Source of the DNA: Diploptera punctata
Taxonomy: Eukaryota > Arthropoda > Insecta > Blattodea > Blaberidae
Length of the DNA stretch: 64,000 nucleotides
NCBI GenBank assembly: GCA_030220185.1
Contig: JASPKZ010010227.1
Coordinates: forward strand, 42,635-106,634
Direction: 5' to 3'
Part shown: in pieces, positions 34,321 to 44,799 of the stretch
Position numbering within the stretch: position 1 is the first letter of the stretch
How the letters are laid out: each line of letters starts with the position of its first letter
Position numbers and translations under genes: made by a program
The notes under the pieces: model-generated
The model's database searches: none
What the model saw: only the letters and a program-made list of their open reading frames with translations
Told to the model about the DNA's origin: nothing

Positions 34321-34970
34321 TTAGATTATTTAATTCAGAGTTCATTCATATACGCCATGTGCCATCGCTTTCTCTAATTGGTCCAAAAATTCTCCGTAAG
34401 ATATTCCTTTCAAAGATTAATAGTTTTTGTTTATCAGACTCCTTCAGTACCCATGTTTCACAGTTACAATCGGTCTTATTACTGTATTATACAGTTTAAC
34501 TTGTTAATCTGGAGACGAGTTTACTTTTGAATAGTATTCTATTTGCATAGTAAGCTTTATTGATGTTTACTTCCACCCGAATTTCTTAATGTTACTCAAC
34601 AGTGTGTGTATGTTGGCTTTTTAGTGCTTCCTTGCTATCGCTCTAATAATTGCCAATTGATGTAATATTGCAGTTTCTCCCTGCGAAAGATTGGTGTTAC
34701 GTAAGCGAGATGATGAGACACAGGGATGTTGAAGTAGAACATCCTTCTCGGAGTGAGTGGGTCAAACTCCGTTACAATGTCAGTCGGTCACCCGGAACCG
34801 CACTACTACCAACTTTAACTTAATTTTCCCCTCACGTGGGGAATTGTTGCGGATATGCAATGAGAACCTTCCATAAATGGATGGATATTCAGTACACCAC
34901 TTGCACTTCACACAACCCTAACGTATTTTCCAATTTAATTGGAACTTGAATAAAATTTTGAAATTCCATC
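34321..34970. other. LINE-like scraps and unassigned sequence
   Basis: 34380-34640 resembles minus-strand LINE sequence (TGATGTTTACTTCCACCCGAATTTCTTAATGTTACTCAACAG). The remainder is unassigned. Confidence 0.45.
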
Positions 34971-36115
34971 ACGCAGGAATTGCGTAAACTAAGCGAATTC
35001 TTCAGCATCTCATTACCTTTAACTTCGTACAAATTTCTAACAAATATATTAGTATCCAGACTTACTCCCTATATTGATGACGTAATGGGCGATAATCAAT
35101 GTGGATTTAGAAGAAACAGGTCTACAATAGATCAGATTTTTAGTATAAGACAGATTATAAAAAATAAATGGGACTATAATGGCACTGTGCATCAATTATA
35201 TGTAAAATTAAAAAAGGCATAAGATTCAATTAAGAGGGAGGAGTTATATAGTATTCTATTGGAGTTAGGAATTCTAAAAAAGTTAGACTTATTCGAACGT
35301 GTCTAAACGGCACAAAGAGTAGTGTGCGCGTGGACGAAATTTTCAGATACTGGTACCTTTGAAATTCATAACGGGTTAAATCAGGAAGTTACACTATCTC
35401 CTCTACTATTAAATTTTGTACAGAGCATGAAATATTTAGAGGATAAACTTTATGATGATGGAGTAGTATTACTGGGCGATACGGAGGAGATACTAAGGGG
35501 CAACGCACTCTGCTGAGTAACACTAAGAAATTGGGACTGGAATTAACATCAATAAAACTAAATATATGTTTACACATAGAAATACATTATATAATGGAAA
35601 TGGACAGTTAATGACAAAGTAGGGAAATTTCGAAGAAGTGGCTGAATTCAAATACGTAGGAACGATGGATACAAACAGGAATGAGGTGTACAAAGAAATT
35701 AAATATAGGCTCAATAAATTATGGAAATACAAGCTACTATGTGTTAGACTATATGGATTCTTGTCGTTCCAACTTCTCTCTCGAAAAAAAAAACACATTT
35801 GAAGTATTTGAGAATAAAATTCTTAGGTAAAATTGTGGACCAAAGGGAGACGAACAGATATATGAATGGAAGAGACTATATAACAGTGAGCTACATGATC
35901 TTAATGGGAAACCGGATATAATAAGAACAATTAAGTCTCGTAGACTGCGAAGGGCAGAATATGGATACGAATGGGGAATAAAAGAGGAGTATGGACACTC
36001 TAGTAGGAAAATTAGAGGCTAAGAATGAGGTGAGAGAATAACATTATCCATGTTTTTATTATTGATTTCGTACATCTCAATGATGGATAAATCATATTTG
36101 AAGAGAAAAATTATA

Positions 36116-36189
36116 CGCTCAGACCGGGACTTGAACCCGGGACCCTTGGTTCTCTAGACCAAGTGCTCTACCAACTGAGCTACCTGAGC
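36116..36189 (-). pseudogene. tRNA-like, anticodon-like AGA
   Basis: Acceptor GCTCAGG/TCTGAGC, D arm GCTC/GAGC, T arm CCGGG/CCCGG with loop TTCAAGT, 74 nt. The anticodon helix is 6 bp (or 5 bp with a 9-nt loop). It lacks the long variable arm a tRNA-Ser should have, so I doubt it decodes. Confidence 0.6.
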
Positions 36190-36408
36190 AAGTACCGATC
36201 TAAACGCAAATCTTTCTCTATATACATTGTAATTCCCATCCACCAAATGCTGTGAAGCCATGCTTCTATCTTGCAAATGGCGGCTCCTTTATTAAGAAGA
36301 CATATTTGGGAATTATACATTACAGCCAGTACGGCTTTTTCCAGGTTTTTATTATTGATTTCGTACATCTCAATGATGGATAAATCATATTTGAAGAGAA
36401 AAATTATA

Positions 36409-36482
36409 CGCTCAGACCGGGACTTGAACCCGGGACCCTTGGTTCTCTAGACCAAGTGCTCTACCAACTGAGCTACCTGAGC
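36409..36482 (-). pseudogene. tRNA-like, second copy
   Basis: Identical in the compared positions to 36116-36189; lies in the left arm of the palindrome. Confidence 0.6.
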
Positions 36483-36518
36483 AAGTACCGATCTAAACGC
36501 AAATTTAGATCGGTACTT

Positions 36519-36592
36519 GCTCAGGTAGCTCAGTTGATAGAGCACTTGGTCTAGAGAACCAAGGGTCCCGGGTTCAAGTCCCGGTCTGAGCG
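36519..36592 (+). pseudogene. tRNA-like, third copy
   Basis: Opposite-strand twin with one noticed change in the D loop (GTTGATAG for GTTGGTAG). Anticodon-like AGA at 36553-36555. Confidence 0.6.
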
Positions 36593-36689
36593 TATAATTT
36601 TTCTCTTCAAACATTATCCATGATTTAAAAGGGTGAAATACATAGTGAATGACCGATAACATTAGCTCGAAATATAGATGTATGCTTAT

Positions 36690-37650
36690 ATATGCGCGGC
36701 CATATTCCTAAGAACTTTATTTTCAAATGTTAGTAATCTTTTCTCCTCCCTTGCAGTAATAGACCGTGTTTCGCTTTCATATAACTGGAAGAATAAAAGT
36801 TTTATGGATTTTCAATCACTTCTTCAAAATTGCCCTCGTTTATCATTAGTTATCTATTTCCATTATAATTGAATTTCTATGTGTGAATATATATTCAGTT
36901 TTTTAATTATTTTTCACTGAGAGTAATTAATATTATAATTACAAAGAAATAAACGTTATCTCAGTCAAAACATAATTTTATTGTGTCGACGTTTCAATCT
37001 CACATATGGAGATTGAAACGCCGACACAATAAATGTATGTTTTGACTGAGATAACGTTTATTTCTTTGTAATTATAATATATTTAGTTTTATTGCTGTTT
37101 ACGTCCAGTCCAACTTCTTAATGTTACTCAATAGAGTGTGTGTTTTGGACCTTAGTATCTCCTCGCTATCAGCTAATAATACATCAGCATAAACTAACAG
37201 CTTATTAATACCTTTGAGTTGTAGGCCTTCTTTATCCCGTAAGGATATGATGGCATGTTCTAGTACAAAATTAAATTGTAGAGGAGATAGTGCAACTCCT
37301 TGCTTTCACACAATGTGCATTTCAAAAGTATCCGCAAACTATTTGCCTACACGCACCCTACTCTTTGTACCATTTAGACACATTCGAGTAACTCTTCTTT
37401 GGAATTACGAAGTTCAGGATGAAACTATATAACTTGTCCCTCTTAATTGAATCTTATGCCTTTTCAAAATCTACATATAGTTGATATACAGTGCCATTAT
37501 ATTCCCATTTCTTCTCTAAAATCTATTAGGGGCCTATATACTAAAAATATGATCAATTATAGATCTGTTTCTTCTAAATCCACATTGACGATCTCCTATT
37601 ACGTCATCAATATAGGGATTAAGTCTGAATCCTAAAATATTTGTTCAATT
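36690..37650 (-). mobile_element. LINE fragment, dominant family, with foldback inside
   Basis: Antisense C-terminal and RT regions: TTCCTAAGAACTTTATTTTC at 36707, RT at 37090-37650. Interrupted by the insertion at 36903-37078. Confidence 0.8.
36903..37078. mobile_element. short PLE-type foldback (36.9 kb)
   Basis: Flanks ATATTCAGTTTT (36891-36902) and ATATTTAGTTTT (37079-37090) form an 11/12 duplication. A 29-nt tail, then an arm from 36932 and its reverse complement ending at 37078, with a few mismatches. The centre has GAAACG(T/C)CGAC on both strands, the 3' half of a hammerhead, but no CUGANGA box. Confidence 0.8.
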
Positions 37651-38145
37651 TTGTACGAAGTTGAAGGTAATTAATTCCTCTGTAGTTGAGATGAATTTTA
37701 TCTCCATTTGCATACGATAATCGATTCTTTCTATTTATTTGTAGCAGCTCTACCCAAATATACGTTTTAAGCAATCGATTTTTCTTGTCCAACTATTCTC
37801 CCCCCACTGGAAATGGTTTCATTAAGATATTTAAATATTTTTGGTTTCTTTTTATTGTACTGCAAACAGGAAATACGAGATGTTGCCAAACTGTGGAACG
37901 TCCCGCGTAAAATCCAAGGTCTTTCAAGACAATAGAGAATGGAGTATAATCATTGAATAAGTGATAAACTTCATTGGACACGACTTCACACTTTTATTGC
38001 TTATTAGTTCCAGATATATTTACTTGTCCTTTTAATTTATAAGGCGAAGAGGTCACTGCTATTTATATTGCAAATTATATGCAACACATAGTGTGTATTG
38101 AATGAGACATATCTATGATTGTTTCCTGCCTTATAACGTTATAAC
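37651..38145. other. unassigned sequence
   Basis: 37650-37760 still resembles diverged LINE antisense sequence. The rest is unassigned. Confidence 0.45.
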
Positions 38146-38810
38146 TAGAGCCTGGATTTGTATGCAAAATAAAGTACTAAATATGCATGCAAATATGCAT
38201 GAAATACGTAGAAAATATGCAAAAACAGATTGTAATAAAATCAAATAACTTCTTGGCTTTGTGGGTAATCTTAGCTTATTCCTGGCCGTTACAGACGATA
38301 AGGAAGGTTTTCATGAGGTTTTCTTTCGTGAAGCTCCTTCTTGCCAGTGAAGAAGGGTTTAAACAATGAAAATGTCCTCTTTACATCACATGATGTCACA
38401 GGTGCATTGAAAAAGTCACAATTCTTCTTCAGCGAATTCCTCTTCGGTTACAGTTTTTCACCATCACCAGAGAGCATTTTGCTAATTTGACCAATTCTAT
38501 TGTACCAGGATTTTTATGTAATACTGCACTAGGCTTATCAAATGCAATTTTAGCAATACTGTAATATTATTTCTCAAGGCGCACGGGTATTCCCCTCTTA
38601 CACAGATGTAAATATACACGTTATCCAATGGATAGCTGAGAGTTTATTAATTTAAAAAATGTTAATTAATAATTAATTGCTGTAATTGGCTGAAGGGAAA
38701 ATTATAATTTCATACCACATTTAGGAGGTAAAATATGCATTTATGCATTCAAAATCTAAAATAAGCATTTTTCTCCGGAATATGCATTTCTATGCATTAT
38801 CAAATACTAC
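38146..38810 (+). repeat. possible hAT-like non-autonomous element
   Basis: Starts TAGAGCCTGGATTTGTATGC. TATGCAT motifs are concentrated at both ends (38175-38220 and 38725-38790). No matching terminal inverted repeat was proved. Confidence 0.35.
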
Positions 38811-40955
38811 TCAAATTGTCTGTGAATGGACCACTTAACATGTAAATCATTTCCGCATAATTTTTAATGCGTAAAACGAAACATGTATTTCGCATACAGT
38901 TGCGGGTTCTAGTTATAACTATATTATTATAAACGACGCAGCGGAACTTTGCTTCAGTCACAGCAGCACTGTTGTACGTAGATAAGTAAAACTTGTTTAA
39001 TCTGGAACGTGAATAATGCGGAAATCTGTCCAATGTGAACAAATGTATTGGTCCCGGCGAAATAATAGTAATTTTATGTGTATTTTTTGTATAAAACGCA
39101 ATCTGTACAACACGGAAACGGAAGGCTATTTCTACACAATTCACAAAAAATGTTTATAAGGCGGAAAAACAGAGAGAAATAAATTAGTTTTCACTTCATT
39201 GAATTCCCGTTAGGCGAAATAACAATGAGGGATGATTCCTGTCTCTGGGCGAAGTAGATTTTCTTTCTGAAAATTTCTGTCGGCCTCACTGCACACCCGT
39301 TATGCGAAATACAGGTTCGTTTAACAAATATTTGGCGTGTGACATATGTCCTTACAAATAGCCAGTGCACTGTAAAAAATCTTAAATTAGTTTAAGATCT
39401 GAGACTGATTGTGTACGTATCTTTCACAGGTAGCGTTCTGAATTCCCGGTATAAAGATAGCTAAATCATATGTATTATTGTCTTTAAACGAAAATATGAA
39501 AGTGATTGAAGATAAAGAAAAACAAACTCTCAGTACGTGAAATAATGACTAAATTTAAATGTGGAAAAATCCAAGATTATGAGATTTTAAAACACAAAGA
39601 AAAAAATGAATGGATGGCAATGAAATGATCAAACGAAGAGAAAAGCAATAAATAAATAAATACATAAATAAAATAAATGAAGAAATCAACGAAGAAGTGT
39701 GTGAGTGTTTTACAAGTGCACGATCAAAAAATGTATTAATTTCCTGACCGATGCTTCAAAGTCAAGCTCTAGCTGTTGCTATGTATCTAGAGAATAACGA
39801 TTTCAAGGCATCTTCAGATTGACTGTACAGTTTTTGTTGCGACAAGAGTCGCTCTCTCTGTCGGTAATAGCAGACACCTGCCGTCGGTTATTACGCTAAT
39901 GATGTAGTTCATCTGACTTCCGCTAGTAGGCACCTGAATACAGTAACGCTGAATTGTGTTGGTAGCATTTTGTTGTATACTGTTGCCAACTTCTGCGTAT
40001 TGCTCAGGTCTGTAGATGATTACAACACTCTCTCTCAGTGTGTGTTAGGCTATCGCCGTGTGCGTTGGGCACTCTCATCAGGGACGATAGTCCTTACGAA
40101 GTAATTGTATATAGAGATTCGTGGGAGATGTATCTTCCCCAGCTTACAACTGGCTATTGACGAATCCTTCATCTTCACCTTTGGTTTATCGCCATCGAAG
40201 GTGATAATTGAACGTTGTGAGTTTTGGAATTCTTCAAACTTCTGTGGTTATTGAGGGCCACGTGCTGCCTGTTCCGAAGTTAATACACTTCGAGACCCCT
40301 CTAGTCCTAGGAACGGACTTGATTCAAACATTTGGTCCTGCTTTAATTGTATCTACGTAGTAAGTTAGCGCAAAATAAACTTGATTTTCACCGATTACAT
40401 GTGTTGTAAAAACTAAATTTACCTTTATAAAAATCCAGCACCCCAGAGTAATATTAGGAAAGGGATTCAAAATTGGACCGTGTTGGCATGCAACTGTTTT
40501 AAAAGACGACACAATGTAGAGTGGAATGAAATTTGCGGGGAATCAAAGGATATGGACGAAAGTATAGTTAGTGAGTGGAAACCGAAACTGCACATTTTAA
40601 TTTCAGGATACGCGCGTAAGAGACATTTTTAACTCTGACGAAACGGACTGTTTTTTCGCGCGTTACCGTCGAAGTCACTCGAACATACTATAGTTCACTT
40701 TTCAACGGCAGCGGAACTACAATTAATCCGAGGTGCGTAAAAAAGACATATACGGTACTCTATAATCTAAAATTGGTTAATAGATTATTTTTGTTTTTTT
40801 ATAATGCGGAATTTTGTCTAATGTGAAAAAAAAAGCGTCCTTTCAAAAAACGTTAAACTGAAGATATATAAAACTACTTATTTTAGGAATTCTCACTATG
40901 AGGTATATTCATTAAGGTAGAACATTTTTTATCACTCACCTCATATTGTTCTTCT
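38811..40955. other. unassigned stretch with a repeated phrase
   Basis: An ATAATGCGGAA(A/T)T(C/T)TGTC phrase occurs at 39013 and 40801 in the same orientation. The interior has no coding frame or known repeat that I recognise. Confidence 0.4.
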
Positions 40956-40966
40956 TATTTGATTAT

Positions 40967-41004
40967 AAACTAGTTTCGGAACATAGTTTCTGTTCCATCC
41001 TCAG
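40967..41004 (-). ncRNA. hammerhead ribozyme core (PLE end)
   Basis: Minus strand: CTGAGGA (41004-40998), stem II GGAACA/TGTTCC, six perfect pairs with a 7-nt loop, GAAA (40977-40974), palindromic ACTAGT stem III, then T as cleavage base. A 3-bp stem I (ATA/TAT) is possible. Confidence 0.75.
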
Positions 41005-41386
41005 TATCGTAACGACCGTTGTTCTGTCGTCTTGAAGAGATGTCCTTCTCTCCTTCCATTGGCTGACTGAAAAACCTAGAAACCAGGTCATTCTCACCGG
41101 GAATTTCAAAGTTCATTAATTTCTTCTTTTCGCTCTTTTGAATGTAGATCTTTTCCCAAACAGTAAGTTCTTTTGGTTTTTCTATTTGTTTTAATAATTT
41201 AGCTTCTTTCTCAATAAGATGTTTTTCAGACCATGCATGGGCAGCCACTGCAGATTTTTCTACTTCCCCTTTCTTGACATTCCTGAGATGTTCTTTCACT
41301 CTAGTTTTCAAATTTCTCTTAGTTTTTCCTATGTAGAATTTCTCACATTCTTCACATTTAATTTGATAAATCCCTGATTTGTTTTC
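40970..41386 (-). pseudogene. PLE GIY-YIG endonuclease remnant
   Basis: 139 open codons. G-I-Y-Q-I-K-C (GIY), E-K-F-Y-I-G-K-T-K-R (YIG) and R-V-K-E-H-L-R are visible, followed by the H-A-W-S-E-K-H region and E-K-I-Y-I, ending G-T-E-T-M-F-R-N. A frame break just upstream separates it from the RT linker. Its C-terminal codons overlap the hammerhead core. Confidence 0.8.
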
Positions 41387-41575
41387 TCTTCTTTAATTTT
41401 CTCATTCTTATTAGGTCTAATCAGTCTACTGATGCTGTAGTCATTTTTGGGTGCTAACCTTATGTTGAAATCTTTAAAATTTTTTTGAAACTTGTGGTGT
41501 TTTAATGGATGATATGTGAATATTCTAAATTTTACATTATCTTCTTTAACTTTTAGAAGAGTGCTTTGATTAATA

Positions 41576-42045
41576 TATAAAACTATTATTCTACCAGTTA
41601 TATTATATGGATGCGAAACTTGGACTCTTACTTTAAGGGAGAAAAGGAGATTACGAGTATTTGAGAATAAAGTTCTTAGGAAAATTTTTGGACCAATGAG
41701 AGATTAATAGACAGGTGAATGGAGAAGATTTGCATAACAGTGAACTACGTGGTCTTTATAGGAAGCCAGATATATTGAGAAGTCTCGTAGACTGTGATGG
41801 GCAGGACATGTGGTACGAATGGGGAATGAAAGACGCGCATGAAAGCTTCTTGTAGGAAATCCAGAGTGAAAACGCCCAGTTGGTAGACAAAAAATGAGAT
41901 GGGAGAATAACATTAACTATGATTTAAGGGAAGTAGATTATACAGGGGATGATTGGAAAACATTAGCTCAGGATAGGGATAATGGAGAGTTTATGTCCCC
42001 ACGACCATGAACCTACGGGTTCGATAGTGCCAGTGAGTTAGTTGC
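41576..42045 (+). mobile_element. LINE 3' end, dominant family
   Basis: From I-I-L-P-V-I-L-Y-G-C-E-T-W-T-L-T to ACGGGTTCGATAGTGCCAGT; frames broken. Confidence 0.85.
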
Positions 42046-42139
42046 AATGGCATACTACCTGAGAATAAAGGAACAGTCATGACGTATGAAATGTTGCCGG
42101 AACAGGCAGTTAGGCTAATGCGTGAAGTGGAGAAGAAGA

Positions 42140-42435
42140 TTATTAAAAAAACTTCATGGCGCAACAGGCCTAGAAGGCCCTTGGTCTTCTATCCGGACGC
42201 TGGCCTCACCTCTACACGTGTTAATCACAGAGGTGGGCGAACATCCTGCCAGTGTAGGGGAGACATGTGGTCAGCATGTCGGGCCCATCAGTCGTTATAA
42301 CTGGTTTTCTCAACCTTGAGCCGCTACTTATTGTAGCTGTCGAAGTTCCTCACGATACTGGGTGGGCACCGGTCCCATACTGGCGAAATTCAATGAGAAA
42401 ATTTCGTCCCCATGGAGACCCACTCGGCTTCGGCG
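42140..42435 (-). mobile_element. tRNA-derived SINE, family 5 (minus)
   Basis: Antisense of the body of the 5841 SINE (GACATGTGGTCAGCATGTC; CCATACTGGCGAAATTC). The tRNA head end (about 42420) is truncated at a (TTA)n tract. Confidence 0.7.
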
Positions 42436-42439
42436 CGGG

Positions 42440-42461
42440 ATTATTATTATTATTATTATTA

Positions 42462-42515
<54 letters not shown>
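42440..42515 (+). repeat. (TTA)n microsatellite
   Basis: About 25 ATT units with one GTT. Confidence 0.95.
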
Positions 42516-42516
<1 letters not shown>

Positions 42517-42975
42517 ATATATTGGTAAAACATTGGTGGAATCTGTTGCAATGTATGGAAGTGAGGTATGGACAATCAATAAGTACTACAAGAATAGACT
42601 AATAGCTCTAGAAATGGATTATTTACGAAGAAGTGCCAGAAAGTATAGATTAGAACATGTCACAAATAAGGAAATTAGAAACATAATGGAAGCAGAAGAA
42701 ATCATAATTGAAAGAATTGAGGAGAAGGAATTAAAGTGGTTAGGACATGTCTTAAGAATGGAAGATGAGCGATGGCCGAAGCAACTATATGAATGGCATC
42801 CGAACAGAAAGAAGAAAAGAGGGAGACCAAGGTTAACATGGAAGGAAAGCATGAAGACAGTAATGCAAGCTAGAGGGCTAAGCATCGAAGATGCCCAAGA
42901 CCGTAGGCTTTGGAGGTTTGGCACGGGAAGACGGCAGCAGCTGTAAAAACCCGAAGATAGAAGATAGATAGATTA
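42516..42975 (+). mobile_element. LINE C-terminus, GATA-tailed family
   Basis: One open frame covers the C-terminal 130-odd residues: M-Y-G-S-E-V-W-T-I, W-L-G-H-V-L-R-M, G-R-P-R-L-T-W and ending R-R-Q-Q-L. Tail AGATAGAAGATAGATAG. The RT is missing. The same 3' end is at 19376 (minus). Confidence 0.8.
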
Positions 42976-43197
42976 ATATTATTATATTTTAGCAATGGAA
43001 ATTGATATGTTCTAACGAGATAATAACAGGGTACGTTGCCCCGATGATATGATGGGTGATCATCGTAGTGCGCCAGCAAAATTCTTAATTCTAACTACTT
43101 TAATATTTTAGTTTGGTGATTTGAGTTTTATTGATAATTTTTAATATATTTTTTGTATGAATTGATACCTGGCATAAAATATTCAATTATGGAAATA

Positions 43198-43490
43198 GAG
43201 TCCATCGCTGTGGTCTCGAAGTAGGGTGCTGCCTTGTCAAGTAGCGATTCCCGCTCGGGACAAGATTCCTGGGTGAGGTTTTTCTCCCGGGATTTTTCTC
43301 ACTTGTAAGACAAATGTCAGGTACTTTAAGGCCCAAAAGGTCCCCGAACACCATCTGGTCATCATCATTATCATCCTTCACCGGTGTGGAAAGCAACGGG
43401 AAGCTACCACACCTATAATTTCCTAGTAAAGCTGCAAAGCATAGCATGAAAATTGTATGATTGCAATGAAAGATCTGCTTTAGGGCAGAA
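43198..43490 (+). mobile_element. SINE family 1
   Basis: Head with a small deletion between A and B boxes (CTTGTCAAGTAGCGATTCCC), well-preserved body, and end near GGCAGAACACTAT. Confidence 0.75.
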
Positions 43491-43929
43491 CACTATAAAA
43501 AATGGAAATTGACTTAAAAAATCTATCCTAAATGTTTTTGGCGGCTCCTGTGTTCTCTCCCCTCCCAAATTAATTCACGGACTGTTCTACTTCCAACACA
43601 CACACCATCATTTAGGGCTATTATTCTCGCATCATTGGTTACGTGCACTGTTTATGAATACAAACCACAAGACAGTGTTGGTTGTTTTCAAATTCCGGAA
43701 AGATACAATTGGAATGCCGTCTAATGCATCAGAGATTACGAGCTAGAAGTCAACAACTAGAGTGGAAAGATGCTCTGTCCGAATTATAGTTTCCTATACA
43801 TTTTTATTCGTTATGCTTACTTATTTGTGACAACGCTCTAATGACCTCTCAAGGTCATAGGTAGATAGAACTCACTAACTAGTACTATCGAATCCAGGGG
43901 TCCTTGGTTGCGTGGACATAATATCTTGG
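43491..43929. other. unassigned sequence
   Basis: No gene or repeat recognised. Confidence 0.45.
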
Positions 43930-43950
43930 TACATCTCTAGGGGGGGGGGG

Positions 43951-44255
43951 ACGCGCCGTAGTGTAGTGGGTTAAGGCACTGCGCTACAAGTCGGAAGGTC
44001 GAGGGTTCGAGCCCCATGGGGTCAGGATTCTTAAACTGACCCAAACCCTCTGGCGGCACTATGGTCCTGGGGTCGACTCAGCTTCTAACGGAAATGAGTA
44101 CCAGAAGCTTGTTCTGGGGGTAAAGGCGGCCGTCACGCAGGGCTGACAACCCGGCTGACATAAAGTGCCGATTGTCTGGAAAAAGTAGGAGTCTTAACCT
44201 CCTACTACCTCAAGGGTCTCCTGAGGCCTGTCGTGGGATCACGTTACTTTACTTT
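43951..44255 (+). mobile_element. tRNA-derived SINE, family 2
   Basis: A box TAGTGTAGTGGGTTAAGGC and B box GGGTTCGAGCCCC. The body has TCTGGCGGCACTATGG and GCTGACAACCCGGCTGACAT. Flanked by TACATCTCTAGGGG (43930-43943) and TACATTTCTAGGGG (44256-44269), 13 of 14 matching. An extra G-run precedes the element. Confidence 0.88.
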
Positions 44256-44350
44256 TACATTTCTAGGGGATTCTATGCCACCGCACAACCTACATAAATT
44301 CAAATAAATAAACGGAGAAACACACAATTTGTTGTTGCAGTATATGAACA

Positions 44351-44783
44351 ACTTTTATAATATTCATGATGTGTTCCGTTGAGGTATTATTCAAAATTAA
44401 TATATAATTATGGAATATTCACCTGAGGAGACGGACCTTTCAGGTGAATATTCCATAATTATATATTAATTTAGGGGCACGCCGTAGCGTAGTGGTTAAG
44501 GCACTGCGCTACAAGTCGGAAGGTCGAGGGTTCAAGTCCCGGTGGGGTCAGGATTTTTAAACTGACCGAAACCTTCTGGCGGCACTATGGCCCTGGGGTC
44601 GACTCAGCCTCTAACGGAAATGAGTACCAGCCACTTGTTCTGGGGAAAGGCGGCCGTCACGCAGGGCTGACAACCCGGCTGACATCAAGTGCCGAATGTC
44701 TAGAAAAAGTGGGAGCCTTAACCTCCTTCTACCCCAAGGGCCTCCTGAGGCCTGTAGTGGGACTACTTTATATATTAATTTAG
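44351..44783. mobile_element. PLE-type foldback (44.4 kb) with nested SINE
   Basis: 12-bp duplication AGTATATGAACA at 44339-44350 and 44784-44795. A 43-nt tail (44351-44393) with TTCCGTTGAGGTATTATTC, then an arm, a GGAGACGGACC core and the reverse-complement arm. The right arm is interrupted by a SINE at 44475-44769. Without the SINE the element is about 120-130 bp. Confidence 0.88.
44475..44769 (+). mobile_element. tRNA-derived SINE, family 2 (nested)
   Basis: Full-length copy: A box TAGCGTAGTGGTTAAGGC and B box GGGTTCAAGTCCC. 16-bp duplication TTATATATTAATTTAG at 44459-44474 and 44770-44785. Younger than the foldback it splits. Confidence 0.9.
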
Positions 44784-44799
44784 TATATGAACAGTTAAC

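Larger units (their letters stand above)
36053..36610. mobile_element. foldback element with three tRNA-like sequences (36.1 kb)
   Basis: 12-bp duplication ACATTATCCATG at 36041-36052 and 36611-36622. A 43-nt tail follows the duplication and recurs at 36347-36389, so a first unit (36053-36346) is followed by a second tail. An arm (36390-36502) is then answered by its reverse complement (36504-36611). It sits in a LINE. Confidence 0.85.
34975..36700 (+). mobile_element. LINE fragment, dominant family, with foldback inside
   Basis: RT region (L-T-S-Y-K-F-L-T-N-I-L-V-S-R-L-T-P-Y-I-D-D near 35025-35080; C-G-F-R-R-N-R-S-T) through the C-terminus, full of frameshifts. Interrupted at 36053-36610. 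Confidence 0.8.
40960..41575 (-). mobile_element. Penelope-like element 3' part, third family
   Basis: Minus strand. Contains the region before the endonuclease, the GIY-YIG domain and a terminal hammerhead. Truncated at 41575, where dominant-family LINE sequence begins. Confidence 0.8.

Noticed and set aside
36116..36592. Functional tRNA-Ser(AGA) genes
   Set aside because: No long variable arm, 6-bp anticodon helix, and all three copies belong to a foldback element; treated as tRNA-like relics.
42362..42946. 194-codon protein with a hydrophobic Ile segment
   Set aside because: The N-terminal part is antisense SINE plus (TTA)n; only the C-terminal LINE part is meaningful.
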